Shown in pieces: positions 9,139 to 15,011 of a DNA stretch of 15,011 bases. A program made the position numbers and the translations under genes. The notes below the pieces were generated by a model. The model searched no databases and was not told where the DNA came from. It saw only the letters and a program-made list of their open reading frames with translations. This stretch comes from Pseudomonadota bacterium (GTDB lineage Bacteria; Pseudomonadota; Gammaproteobacteria; Steroidobacterales; Steroidobacteraceae), in the NCBI GenBank assembly GCA_003242275.1, contig QGUX01000057.1, forward strand, positions 1 through 15,011. The letters run 5' to 3'. The number at the start of each line of letters is the position of its first letter. The first letter of the stretch is position 1.

Positions 9139-10283
9139 ACACGGAAACGAAGGGCCGCCTGCTGATCGTCGACGACGAGCCGCTGCAGCTGGCGGCGCTG
9201 TGCGACACGCTGGCGATGGAGGGCTATGCCACGCGAGGCTTCGGCTCGCCGCGCGAGGCGCTGGCCGGGCTCAGGCCCGGCATGTACGACCTGCTGCTCA
9301 CCGACCTGATGATGCCGGAGATGGACGGCATCGCGCTGGTCACCGCGGTGCGCGGCATCGACCCGGACCTGGGCGCGGTGGTGATGACCGGCCACGGCAC
9401 CATCGACACGGCGGTGCTGGCCATGCAGGCCGGCGCGCTGGACTACATCCTCAAGCCCTTCAGCCTCAACATCGCGCGGCCGGTGATCGCGCGCGCGCTG
9501 GACCTCATCCAGCTGCGGCGCGAGGTGGCGGCGCTGCAGGCCGCCGAGCGGCGCCGCGCCGAGGAACTGGCCGCGGCCTATGCCGACCTGGAGTCGTTTT
9601 CCTATTCCATCTCGCACGACCTGCGCGCGCCGCTGCTGTTCGTGAAGGACTTCGCGCTGCGGCTGAAGGAGGACTTCGGCGAGCAGCTCGGCGAGGAGGG
9701 GCGCCGCATCGCGCAGGTGATCCACGACGGCAGCCAGAGCATGGACCGGATGATCGTGGGACTGCTGGCCTTTTCCCGCTCCACCCGCCAGCCGCTGGAG
9801 CTCGCGCCCACCGACATGCAGGCCATCGTGCGCGGCGTGGTCGCCGAGGCGCGCACCGCCCACCAGCGGCCGGAGCCGCGCATCGAGGTGGGGCCGCTGC
9901 CGCACGCGCTGGCCGACTCGACCGTGATCCGCCACGTGTGGTCGAACCTGGTCGGCAATGCGCTGAAGTTCAGCGCCCGCCAGCAGCCGCCGCTGGTTCG
10001 CATCGGTGGCGAGCTGCGCGACGACGAGGCGCTGTACACGGTGGAGGACAACGGCGTGGGCTTCGACTCGAAGCACGCCGACAAGCTGTTCGGCGTGTTC
10101 AAGCGCCTGCACAGCGTGGACGAGTTCCCCGGCACCGGGGTGGGGCTGGCGATCGCGCATCGCATCGTCGCGCGCCACGGCGGCCGCATCTGGGCCGAAT
10201 CCTCGCCGGGGCAGGGCGCGCGCTTCCACTTCACGCTCCCGGCGGTGCGCGCGGAAACGCGGGAGCAGTCGCCGATGCAATGA
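9135..10283 (+). CDS. Receiver-histidine kinase (REC-HisKA-HATPase), soluble
   Basis: This 382-residue protein has no membrane segment. It starts at ATG 9135, overlapping the stop of the preceding kinase (ATGA), so the two are probably translationally coupled. The receiver (about 7-120) has DDE at 13-15, phosphoacceptor D57 in LLTDLMMPEMDG, T85 and K107. A coiled linker (about 125-152) leads to the H box FSYSISHDLRAPL with H161, the variant shared with phytochrome-type kinases. Next come the N box N271/N275, G1 DNGVGF (305-310) and G2 GTGVGL (333-338). The C-terminus RAETREQSPMQ is unstructured-looking. An N-terminal receiver ahead of a kinase suggests that phosphorylation by the upstream hybrid kinase tunes this kinase's activity. 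No DNA-binding, Hpt or enzymatic output domain is present, so the next partner must be encoded elsewhere. The receiver of the divergent EAL protein is the nearest candidate (inference). Confidence 0.92.
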   Translation: MNTETKGRLLIVDDEPLQLAALCDTLAMEGYATRGFGSPREALAGLRPGMYDLLLTDLMMPEMDGIALVTAVRGIDPDLGAVVMTGHGTIDTAVLAMQAGALDYILKPFSLNIARPVIARALDLIQLRREVAALQAAERRRAEELAAAYADLESFSYSISHDLRAPLLFVKDFALRLKEDFGEQLGEEGRRIAQVIHDGSQSMDRMIVGLLAFSRSTRQPLELAPTDMQAIVRGVVAEARTAHQRPEPRIEVGPLPHALADSTVIRHVWSNLVGNALKFSARQQPPLVRIGGELRDDEALYTVEDNGVGFDSKHADKLFGVFKRLHSVDEFPGTGVGLAIAHRIVARHGGRIWAESSPGQGARFHFTLPAVRAETREQSPMQ

Positions 10284-10302
10284 CGCGCGCGGCCGGCGCG
10301 CG
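10284..10302. terminator. GC hairpin between convergent genes, possible bidirectional terminator
   Basis: The bases directly after the kinase stop codon form a perfect 7-bp stem, CGCGCGC (10284-10290) and GCGCGCG (10296-10302), with loop GGCCG. It fills most of the 28-base gap between two convergent genes. There is no T-tract on either side, so intrinsic termination is uncertain; in a GC-rich genome this may simply be composition. Confidence 0.35.
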
Positions 10303-10311
10303 GGTTCGGGA

Positions 10312-11442
10312 TCAGCCGGCGTCGTTCAGGAAGCCGCGGATGGCGGCGTCGAAGCGCGGCAGGTCGACCAGGAAGGCGTCATGCCCCTCGATCGAGGGCA
10401 GCGGCAGGAAACGCGTGTCGATGCCGGCGGCCTGCATGTCCTGCGCGATGGCCGCCTGCTCCTCGATGGCGAACAGGAAGTCCGACTCCACGCCCACCAC
10501 CAGCGCCTTCTCGATGCCGGCGCGGCGGTACACCTGCGCGGGCGCGCCGTGCTCGGCGATGTCGAAGCAGTCCATGGCGCGCGAGAGGTACAGGTAGCAG
10601 TTCGGGTCGAATGCGCGCACGAACTTCTCGGCCTGCGCCTCGAGGTAGGTCTCCACCGCGAAGCGCGGGCCGAAGCCCTCGGGCACGCGCCTGAGCGCCT
10701 GCTCCACCTGGCGCCGGCCCACCTCGCCGATGCCCTGGCGGGCAAAGCGCTTGGACCACTCGGCGGCGGAGCGGTAGGTGATCGTGCCCAGCTTGCGCGC
10801 CACGCGCATGCCCGCCTGCGGGCCGGCCTCGGGACTGGCGTACTGGCCGTTCTTCCACGCCGGGTCGCTCATCACCGCCTCGCGCTGCACGCTGCGCAGC
10901 GCGATCGCGAACGGCGAGGAGGCCGAGGAGCCGGAAATGGAGACCAGCCGCCGCGCGCCATTGGGCACCATCGCGGCGAAGGCCACCACCACCATGCCGC
11001 CCAGCGAGGGGCCGATGACGGTGTCGAGGCGCTCGATGCCCAGCGTGCGCGCGGCCTCGTAGCCGGCGCGGGCGATGTCCTCCACCGCAAGCTCCGGGAA
11101 ATCCAGCCGGTACGGCCGGCCGGTGGCCGGGTTCACCGACGCCGGGCCGGTGGAGCCGAAGCAGCTGCCCAGCGAGTTCACGCACATCACGAACCAGCGG
11201 TCGGTGTCGATGGCGCAGCCGGGGCCGATCATCTTCTCCCACCAGCCCGGGCTGGGGTCGGCGGGAGAGGAGGCGGCATGCGCCGAGGGCGAGAGCCCCG
11301 TGAACAGCAGGATGGCGTTGCTGCGGTCCTCGTTGAGGCGGCCCCAGCACTCGTAGGCGATCTGGGCCCGCGCCAGCGAGCCGCCCCGGTAGAGCGTGAA
11401 CGGGCTCGGCAGCGACGCGATGCGCATCGCCGAGCCGGTCAC
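10312..11442 (-). CDS. cysX(s): Serine (or homoserine) O-succinyltransferase of the MetX-like hydrolase family
   Basis: Cytoplasmic acyltransferase of the alpha/beta-hydrolase (MetX) family that activates the hydroxyl of serine or homoserine with an acyl-CoA. The nucleophile is S146 in GPSLGGM, with D321 and H354 (EGHDAFLVD) completing the triad. ALPSPF-like N-terminus (SLPSPF), TGLSPSAHA, GWWEKMIGPG, NSLGSCFGSTGPASVNPATG and NCYLYLSRAMDCFD match, from memory, the Xanthomonas protein characterised as L-serine O-succinyltransferase rather than classical homoserine acetyltransferases, which have GGSMGGMQ. It lies 28 bases behind cysK, as expected for cysteine synthesis. The start is unsure: GTG 11442 has AAGGAGG two bases ahead; GTG 11466 gives 384 residues but has no ribosome site; ATG 11427 lies 17 bases from AAGGAGG. 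Fold and catalytic class are certain; the acceptor (serine versus homoserine) is inferred. Confidence 0.85.
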   Translation of the reverse strand: MTGSAMRIASLPSPFTLYRGGSLARAQIAYECWGRLNEDRSNAILLFTGLSPSAHAASSPADPSPGWWEKMIGPGCAIDTDRWFVMCVNSLGSCFGSTGPASVNPATGRPYRLDFPELAVEDIARAGYEAARTLGIERLDTVIGPSLGGMVVVAFAAMVPNGARRLVSISGSSASSPFAIALRSVQREAVMSDPAWKNGQYASPEAGPQAGMRVARKLGTITYRSAAEWSKRFARQGIGEVGRRQVEQALRRVPEGFGPRFAVETYLEAQAEKFVRAFDPNCYLYLSRAMDCFDIAEHGAPAQVYRRAGIEKALVVGVESDFLFAIEEQAAIAQDMQAAGIDTRFLPLPSIEGHDAFLVDLPRFDAAIRGFLNDAG

Positions 11443-11470
11443 GTCCTCCTTGCGCACGGCGGTCACGGCT

Positions 11471-12412
11471 TCAGGGCTCAGGGTCGCTGCCCTCGTTGAT
11501 GCCCTCGGCCAGCACCGTCGAGAGGTAGCGCTCGCCAGTGTCGGGCAGCATGGCCAGGATCACCGAGCCCGGCTTCGATTCGCGCGCCACCTTCAGTGCC
11601 GCGGCGAACGTGGCGCCGGAGGAAATGCCGCAGAAGATGCCCTCGCGCGTGGCGAGCTGGCGCGCCGTGGCGATGGCCTCGGCGTCGCTGACCTGCACGA
11701 TCTGGTCGGCCACCTGGGTGTTCAGCACCTTGGGCACGAAGTCCGGCGTCCAGCCCTGGATCTTGTGCGGCGTGAACGCCTTGCCCGACACCAGCGCGGC
11801 GGCCTCGGGCTCGGCCAGCACGACCTTCGTTTCCGGCCGGGCCAGCTTGATCATCTCGCCGGCGCCGGTGATGGTGCCGCCGGTGCCCCAGCCGCTGACG
11901 AAGGCGTCCAGGCGCTTGCCGGCGAAGGCGGAAAGGATCTCCGGGCCGGTGGTGTTCCTGTGGTAGGCCGGGTTGGCGAGGTTCTCGAACTGCCGCGCCA
12001 GGAACCAGCCATGCTTCTTCGCCAGTTCCTCGGCCTTCTTCACCATGCCGGTGCCACGCTCGGCGGCCGGGGTGAGGATCACCCGTGCGCCCAGCATGCG
12101 CATGATCTTGCGCCGCTCCACCGAGAAGGTCTCGACCATGGTGGCCACGAAGGGATAGCCCTTGGCGGCGCACACCATGGCCAGCGCGATGCCGGTGTTG
12201 CCCGAGGTGGCCTCGACCACGGTCTGGCCGGGCTTGAGCGCACCAGTGCGCTCGGCCTCCTCGATGATGGCGATGGCCAGGCGGTCCTTGACCGAGCTGC
12301 CCGGGTTGAAGAACTCGCACTTGGCATACATGGTGATGCCTTCGGGGGCGAGTCGATGGATGCGGACGATCGGCGTGCGGCCGATCGTGTCGAGAATGCT
12401 GTCGTAGATCAT
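11471..12412 (-). CDS. cysK: Cysteine synthase (O-acyl-serine sulfhydrylase)
   Basis: A 313-residue fold-type II PLP enzyme that replaces the O-acyl group of activated serine with sulfide to give cysteine. The PLP lysine is K42 in NPGSSVKDR. The substrate loop TSGNTG is at 69-74, the phosphate cup GTGGT at 176-180, SSGA at 264-267 and PDTGERY at 290-296, all in the usual order and spacing. The segment after the substrate loop reads MVETFSVERRK (92-102) where most CysK proteins have MPETMS. As I recall, the same variant occurs in Xanthomonas CysK, so it may mark a lineage that uses O-succinylserine (inference). The start ATG at 12410-12412 has only a weak ribosome site. The downstream gene is the acyltransferase for the preceding step, and cysB diverges from it. 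Length is normal and nothing is broken. Confidence 0.94.
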   Translation of the reverse strand: MIYDSILDTIGRTPIVRIHRLAPEGITMYAKCEFFNPGSSVKDRLAIAIIEEAERTGALKPGQTVVEATSGNTGIALAMVCAAKGYPFVATMVETFSVERRKIMRMLGARVILTPAAERGTGMVKKAEELAKKHGWFLARQFENLANPAYHRNTTGPEILSAFAGKRLDAFVSGWGTGGTITGAGEMIKLARPETKVVLAEPEAAALVSGKAFTPHKIQGWTPDFVPKVLNTQVADQIVQVSDAEAIATARQLATREGIFCGISSGATFAAALKVARESKPGSVILAMLPDTGERYLSTVLAEGINEGSDPEP

Positions 12413-12460
12413 CGGCGCACCAGCCTTGGGGCGTTCCTGCTTCCCGGCAATGGGAGGGCG

Positions 12461-12489
12461 ACTCTACGGCCGGCGAATACCCGCGGCAA
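12461..12489 (-). promoter_or_regulatory. Putative sigma-70 promoter of cysK
   Basis: On the minus strand TTGCCG (12489-12484) and TAGAGT (12466-12461) are separated by exactly 17 bases, each matching four of six consensus positions. Transcription would start near 12454, leaving a leader of about 42 bases. The AT-rich patch at 12513-12539 would then lie about 60-85 bases upstream of the start, a usual place for an activating LysR-type protein such as CysB. Confidence 0.45.
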
Positions 12490-12505
12490 AGGTGAAACGG
12501 AAAGC

Positions 12506-12534
12506 GTGATGCGTTAATTACAGTTTGTTATAAT
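12506..12534 (+). promoter_or_regulatory. Putative cysB promoter with consensus -10 and AT-rich operator
   Basis: A perfect TATAAT lies at 12529-12534 in otherwise GC-rich DNA. The best -35 is GTGATG at 12506-12511 (three of six, spacing 17), so an activator or extended contacts may be needed. GTTAATTAC, built around the palindrome TAATTA, and GTTATAATAATTC make up the same AT-rich patch. A CysB dimer bound here would cover its own -10 and sit upstream of cysK, fitting autorepression plus activation (inference). Confidence 0.5.
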
Positions 12535-12562
12535 AATTCTGCGTCATTGTTGGGGTGCCCAT

Positions 12563-13543
12563 ATGAACTTCCATCAACTCCAATACGCGCTCGCCGTGGC
12601 CCGCAACGGGCTGTCCGTGACCAATGCCGCCGCCGCGCTCGGCACCTCCCAGCCGGCCATCAGCCGCGCGCTGAAGGAGCTGGAGAAGGAGCTGGGCTTC
12701 GACCTGTTCGTGCGCGAGGGACGCAGCTTCGCGCGCGTCACGCCCGAGGGCCAGAAGGTGCTGGAGTACGCCTCGCGCGCGCTGGCCGAGATCGAGAGCC
12801 TGAAGTCCATCGCGGCGGACCTGAACCAGGACGCGCGCGGCACGCTGTCCATCGCCACCACGCACACCCAGGCGCGCTACGTGCTGCCGCCGGTGGTGCA
12901 GGCCTTCAGGAAGCGCTACCCGGAGGTGGACCTGCACCTGCACCAGGGCACCTCCGAGCAGATTTCCGAGATGGTGGCGGGCGACCGGGTGCAGCTGGCC
13001 ATCGCCACCGGTTCGGAGGCGCTGTTCCCCGAGCTGGTGCTGCTGCCCGTGTACCGCTGGCACCGGCAGGTCATCGTGCCCAAGCACCACCCGCTGGCGC
13101 GGCCCAATGCGCCCAAGCTGACGCTGGCCACGCTGGCGAACTATCCGCTGGTGACCTACGTGTTCTCGTTCACCGGCCCGTCCTCGCTCGAGACCCTGTT
13201 CGCGCGCGAGGGCCTGAAGCCCCGCGTGGCGCTGACCGCGCGCGATTCGGACGTGATCAAGACCTACGTGCGCCTGGGCATGGGCGTGGGCATCGTGGCC
13301 AGCGTGGCCTTCGAGCCCGAGGCGGATTCGGACCTGGTGATGGTCGACGCCTCGCACCTGTTCCCCATCCACACCACCTGGGTGGGCTTCCGCCGCGGCA
13401 CGCTGCTGCGCAACTACGCCTACGACTTCATGCAGCTGTTCGGGCCGCACCTGACGCGGCGGCTGATCGACGAGGCCATCGAGGCGCGCGACCCGGAGAG
13501 CAAGGCGGCGCTGCTGGGCAAGCTGCACCTGCCGGTGCGCTGA
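12563..13543 (+). CDS. cysB: CysB-type LysR regulator of sulfur assimilation
   Basis: A 326-residue LysR-family transcription factor that activates sulfate assimilation and cysteine genes in response to an acylserine inducer. The N-terminal winged helix-turn-helix (about 1-60) contains SVTNAAAALGTSQPAISRAL; the effector domain starts near 93. Residues T100, T102 and Q103 (TTHTQARY) and T149 (IATG), plus the FTG turn near 203-205, match the inducer/sulfate pocket described for enterobacterial CysB. DSDVIKTYVRLGMGVGIVAS is the CysB/Cbl signature. The ATG at 12563 follows GGGG with a seven-base gap; the start is unambiguous. It diverges from cysK across 150 bp and is followed 25 bases later by rluB, possibly in one transcript. 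Cbl is an alternative paralogue, but the position next to cysK favours CysB. Confidence 0.93.
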   Translation: MNFHQLQYALAVARNGLSVTNAAAALGTSQPAISRALKELEKELGFDLFVREGRSFARVTPEGQKVLEYASRALAEIESLKSIAADLNQDARGTLSIATTHTQARYVLPPVVQAFRKRYPEVDLHLHQGTSEQISEMVAGDRVQLAIATGSEALFPELVLLPVYRWHRQVIVPKHHPLARPNAPKLTLATLANYPLVTYVFSFTGPSSLETLFAREGLKPRVALTARDSDVIKTYVRLGMGVGIVASVAFEPEADSDLVMVDASHLFPIHTTWVGFRRGTLLRNYAYDFMQLFGPHLTRRLIDEAIEARDPESKAALLGKLHLPVR

Positions 13544-13568
13544 CGCTTCGGCCGCGGGCGCGGTTGCC

Positions 13569-14312
13569 ATGGCCGAGCGCATCCAGAAGCTGCTGGCCGC
13601 CGCGGGCTTCGGGTCGCGCCGCGGCATCGAGGAGTGGCTGGCGGCCGGGCGCATCCGCGTCAATGGACGGGTGGCCGGGTTGGGTGACCGGGCCGAACCG
13701 GGCGACCGCATCGAGCTCGACGGCAGGCCCTTGGAATGGGTCGATGTTCCCGATAGGAAACAATCGAGCGCTCCGGCCGTTCTTTTGTATCACAAGCCGG
13801 TGGGAGAGGTCACCACGCGCCGCGATCCACAGGGTCGGCCCACCGTGTTCGACCACCTGCCGCCTCCGCCCTCCGGCCGCTGGGTGGTGGTCGGCCGGCT
13901 CGACGTGAACACTTCCGGCCTGCTGCTCTTCACTAATGACGGCGCCCTGGCGCACCGGCTGATGCACCCCTCGTTCGGGGTGGAGCGCCGCTACCTGGTG
14001 CGGGTGCGGGGGACGCCGGATCCGGGCCTGCCGGCGCGCCTGCTGCAGGGAGTGCGGCTCGAGGACGGCCTTGCCCGCTTCGAGCGCATCGAACCCGCCG
14101 GCCGCTCGGCCGGCCACGCCTGGTACCAGGTCAGCCTGCGCGAGGGCCGCAACCGCGAGGTGCGGCGCATCTTCGAGGCGGCGGGCCACGAGGTCAGCCG
14201 CTTGAAGCGCCTGTCCTACGGGCCGGTCGAACTGCCCGCGGACCTGCCGGCCGGCCGGGCCCGCCTGCTGCCCCCGGCAGAGGCCCTGAAACTGGCCCGC
14301 TTCTTGCGTTGA
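13569..14312 (+). CDS. rluB: 23S rRNA pseudouridine synthase, RluB type
   Basis: RNA-modifying enzyme of the RsuA/RluB/E/F family; RluB makes pseudouridine 2605 in the peptidyl-transferase region of 23S rRNA. An N-terminal S4 RNA-binding domain (about 3-48: RIQKLLAAAGFGSRRGIEEWL, RIRVNGRVAGLGD) is followed by the catalytic domain with YHKPVGEVTTRRDPQGRPTVFD and the active-site D112 in GRLDVNTSGLLLFTNDGALAHRLMHP, then REGRNREVRRIFEAAGHEVSRLKRLSYG. These match RluB better than RsuA or RluE. At 247 residues it lacks the long basic tail that RluB proteins often carry. The ATG at 13569 has no clear ribosome site; it may be coupled to cysB, whose stop is 25 bases upstream. Its usual neighbour scpB is absent here. 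The stop codon overlaps the -35 box of the tRNA promoter. Confidence 0.88.
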   Translation: MAERIQKLLAAAGFGSRRGIEEWLAAGRIRVNGRVAGLGDRAEPGDRIELDGRPLEWVDVPDRKQSSAPAVLLYHKPVGEVTTRRDPQGRPTVFDHLPPPPSGRWVVVGRLDVNTSGLLLFTNDGALAHRLMHPSFGVERRYLVRVRGTPDPGLPARLLQGVRLEDGLARFERIEPAGRSAGHAWYQVSLREGRNREVRRIFEAAGHEVSRLKRLSYGPVELPADLPAGRARLLPPAEALKLARFLR

Positions 14313-14337
14313 CACTAACCGGGCCCGAAATCAGAAT
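14309..14337 (+). promoter_or_regulatory. Strong stable-RNA promoter of the tRNA-tuf operon
   Basis: A perfect TTGACA (14309-14314) and CAGAAT (14332-14337, four of six) are separated by 17 bases. The bases after the -10 (ACGCGGC) form a GC-rich discriminator, the hallmark of growth-rate- and ppGpp-controlled tRNA/rRNA promoters. Transcription should start near 14344, about 13 bases before tRNA-Tyr. The -35 box contains the rluB stop codon TGA (14310-14312). Confidence 0.75.
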
Positions 14338-14356
14338 ACGCGGCTCGTTTTTGCGC

Positions 14357-14442
14357 GGAGGGGTACCCAAGCGGCCAACGGGAGCAGACTGTAAATCTGC
14401 CGGCTCACGCCTTCGTAGGTTCGAATCCTACCCCCTCCACCA
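14357..14442 (+). tRNA. tRNA-Tyr (anticodon GTA)
   Basis: An 86-nt class II tRNA with encoded CCA. The acceptor GGAGGGG pairs with CCCCTCC (14432-14438), the discriminator is A, the anticodon stem GCAGA/TCTGC encloses CTGTAAA with GTA at 14391-14393, a long variable arm follows, and the T loop reads GGTTCGAATCC. It is the first gene of the tRNA-tuf block; unlike E. coli, no tRNA-Thr precedes it. Confidence 0.97.
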
Positions 14443-14496
14443 ATCGAGGCGCCGGGCGTAAGAACGGTGGGTTTGTGGCTTTGGCGGCAGGCCTTG

Positions 14497-14570
<74 letters not shown>

Positions 14571-14631
14571 TGCCCTGCCCGGTCCGGCGTTCGAGGTGTC
14601 CGTTCGCGTCAGGGTTTGTTTTCGTCGTGTC

Positions 14632-14707
<76 letters not shown>

Positions 14708-14766
14708 GCGACGCAAAGGTTCAAGAGACTTTCTTTCAAACAGGTTGATCTTCAGAGGAACTCGCC
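14708..14766 (+). promoter_or_regulatory. tuf leader with ribosome binding site
   Basis: This 59-base spacer between tRNA-Thr and tuf is AT-richer than its surroundings. AGAGG at 14754-14758, eight bases before the GTG, is the ribosome binding site. I see no clear -10/-35 pair, so tuf is most likely expressed by read-through and processing of the tRNA transcript. Confidence 0.6.
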
Positions 14767-15011
14767 GTGTCCAAGGAAAAATTCGAACGCAGCAAGCCGC
14801 ACGTGAACGTTGGCACGATTGGTCACGTGGACCATGGCAAGACGACGCTGACGGCGGCGTTGACGAAGGTGATGGCCGAGAAGCACGGCGGGGAGTTCCG
14901 GGCGTACGACCAGATTGACAAGGCGCCGGAGGAGAAGGCGCGCGGCATCACCATTTCGACCTCGCACGTGGAGTACAGCTCGGACAACCGCCACTACGCG
15001 CACGTGGACTG
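14767..15011 (+). CDS. tuf: Elongation factor Tu, 3'-truncated by window edge
   Basis: EF-Tu is the GTPase that delivers aminoacyl-tRNA to the ribosome. Only the first 81 codons are present; the frame is open to the window end. Translation from GTG gives [28 protein letters not shown], with the P-loop GHVDHGKT, followed by switch I (KARGITIS) and [16 protein letters not shown] leading into the DxxG region. The GTG start is supported by AGAGGAA eight bases upstream and by the family N-terminus. It sits directly behind tRNA-Tyr, -Gly and -Thr, the tufB arrangement; gammaproteobacteria usually have a second copy in the str operon. Confidence 0.97.
   Translation, partial: MSKEKFERSKPHVNVGTIGHVDHGKTTLTAALTKVMAEKHGGEFRAYDQIDKAPEEKARGITISTSHVEYSSDNRHYAHVD

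Noticed and set aside
10312..11466. Annotation as homoserine O-acetyltransferase MetX
   Set aside because: The nucleophile elbow is GPSLGGM and the NSLGSC motif and cysK neighbour fit the serine O-succinyltransferase group better; homoserine use is not excluded.
12518..13711. Minus-strand open frame of 397 codons opposite cysB, starting in the cysB promoter
   Set aside because: HRQG-rich shadow of cysB and the rluB start; no domain.
13735..13800. Slightly AT-richer patch inside rluB, possible insertion
   Set aside because: It encodes the normal linker between the S4 and catalytic domains and stays in frame; no repeat or duplication borders it.

Overview
The window is high-GC, densely coded DNA from a gammaproteobacterium. 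Three features point towards the Xanthomonadales or a related high-GC order: the tRNA-Tyr/tRNA-Gly/tRNA-Thr/tuf block, a CysB-type regulator next to cysK, and an alpha/beta-hydrolase acyltransferase resembling the Xanthomonas serine O-succinyltransferase. I cannot name a genus from the sequence alone. No insertion sequence, phage gene, CRISPR array or integration scar is visible.

Layout. (1) 1-1625: the C-terminal two thirds of glycogen phosphorylase, cut by the window edge. (2) 1642-10283: a signalling island. A REC-GAF-GGDEF-EAL protein is transcribed leftwards from a roughly 220-bp AT-richer control region. Rightwards from the same region runs a compact four-gene operon: TonB-dependent receptor, YfiR-family periplasmic protein, membrane histidine kinase with a YfiN-like CHASE8 sensor and a C-terminal receiver, and a soluble receiver-histidine kinase. 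All three junctions overlap or are only 2 bp apart. (3) 10312-12412, minus strand: a serine (or homoserine) O-succinyltransferase and cysK, forming the end of cysteine synthesis. (4) 12563-14312: cysB, divergent from cysK, followed by rluB. (5) 14309-15011: a strong stable-RNA-type promoter whose -35 box overlaps the rluB stop codon, then tRNA-Tyr(GTA), tRNA-Gly(TCC), tRNA-Thr(GGT) and the start of tuf, cut by the right edge.

How the genes may work together. In the known YfiBNR system, periplasmic YfiR represses the membrane diguanylate cyclase YfiN through its periplasmic domain. Here a YfiR homologue sits between an outer-membrane TonB receptor and a kinase carrying the same type of periplasmic domain. 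The simplest reading is a trans-envelope relay: ligand at the receptor, then YfiR, then CHASE8 kinase, then receiver proteins. None of the three cytoplasmic proteins has a DNA-binding domain. The only recognisable output domain is the c-di-GMP phosphodiesterase of the divergent gene, which itself begins with a receiver, so the relay may end in c-di-GMP breakdown. This is inference from domain order and gene arrangement.

The cysteine genes suggest that serine is activated by succinylation rather than acetylation. That raises the question of what inducer the neighbouring CysB senses.
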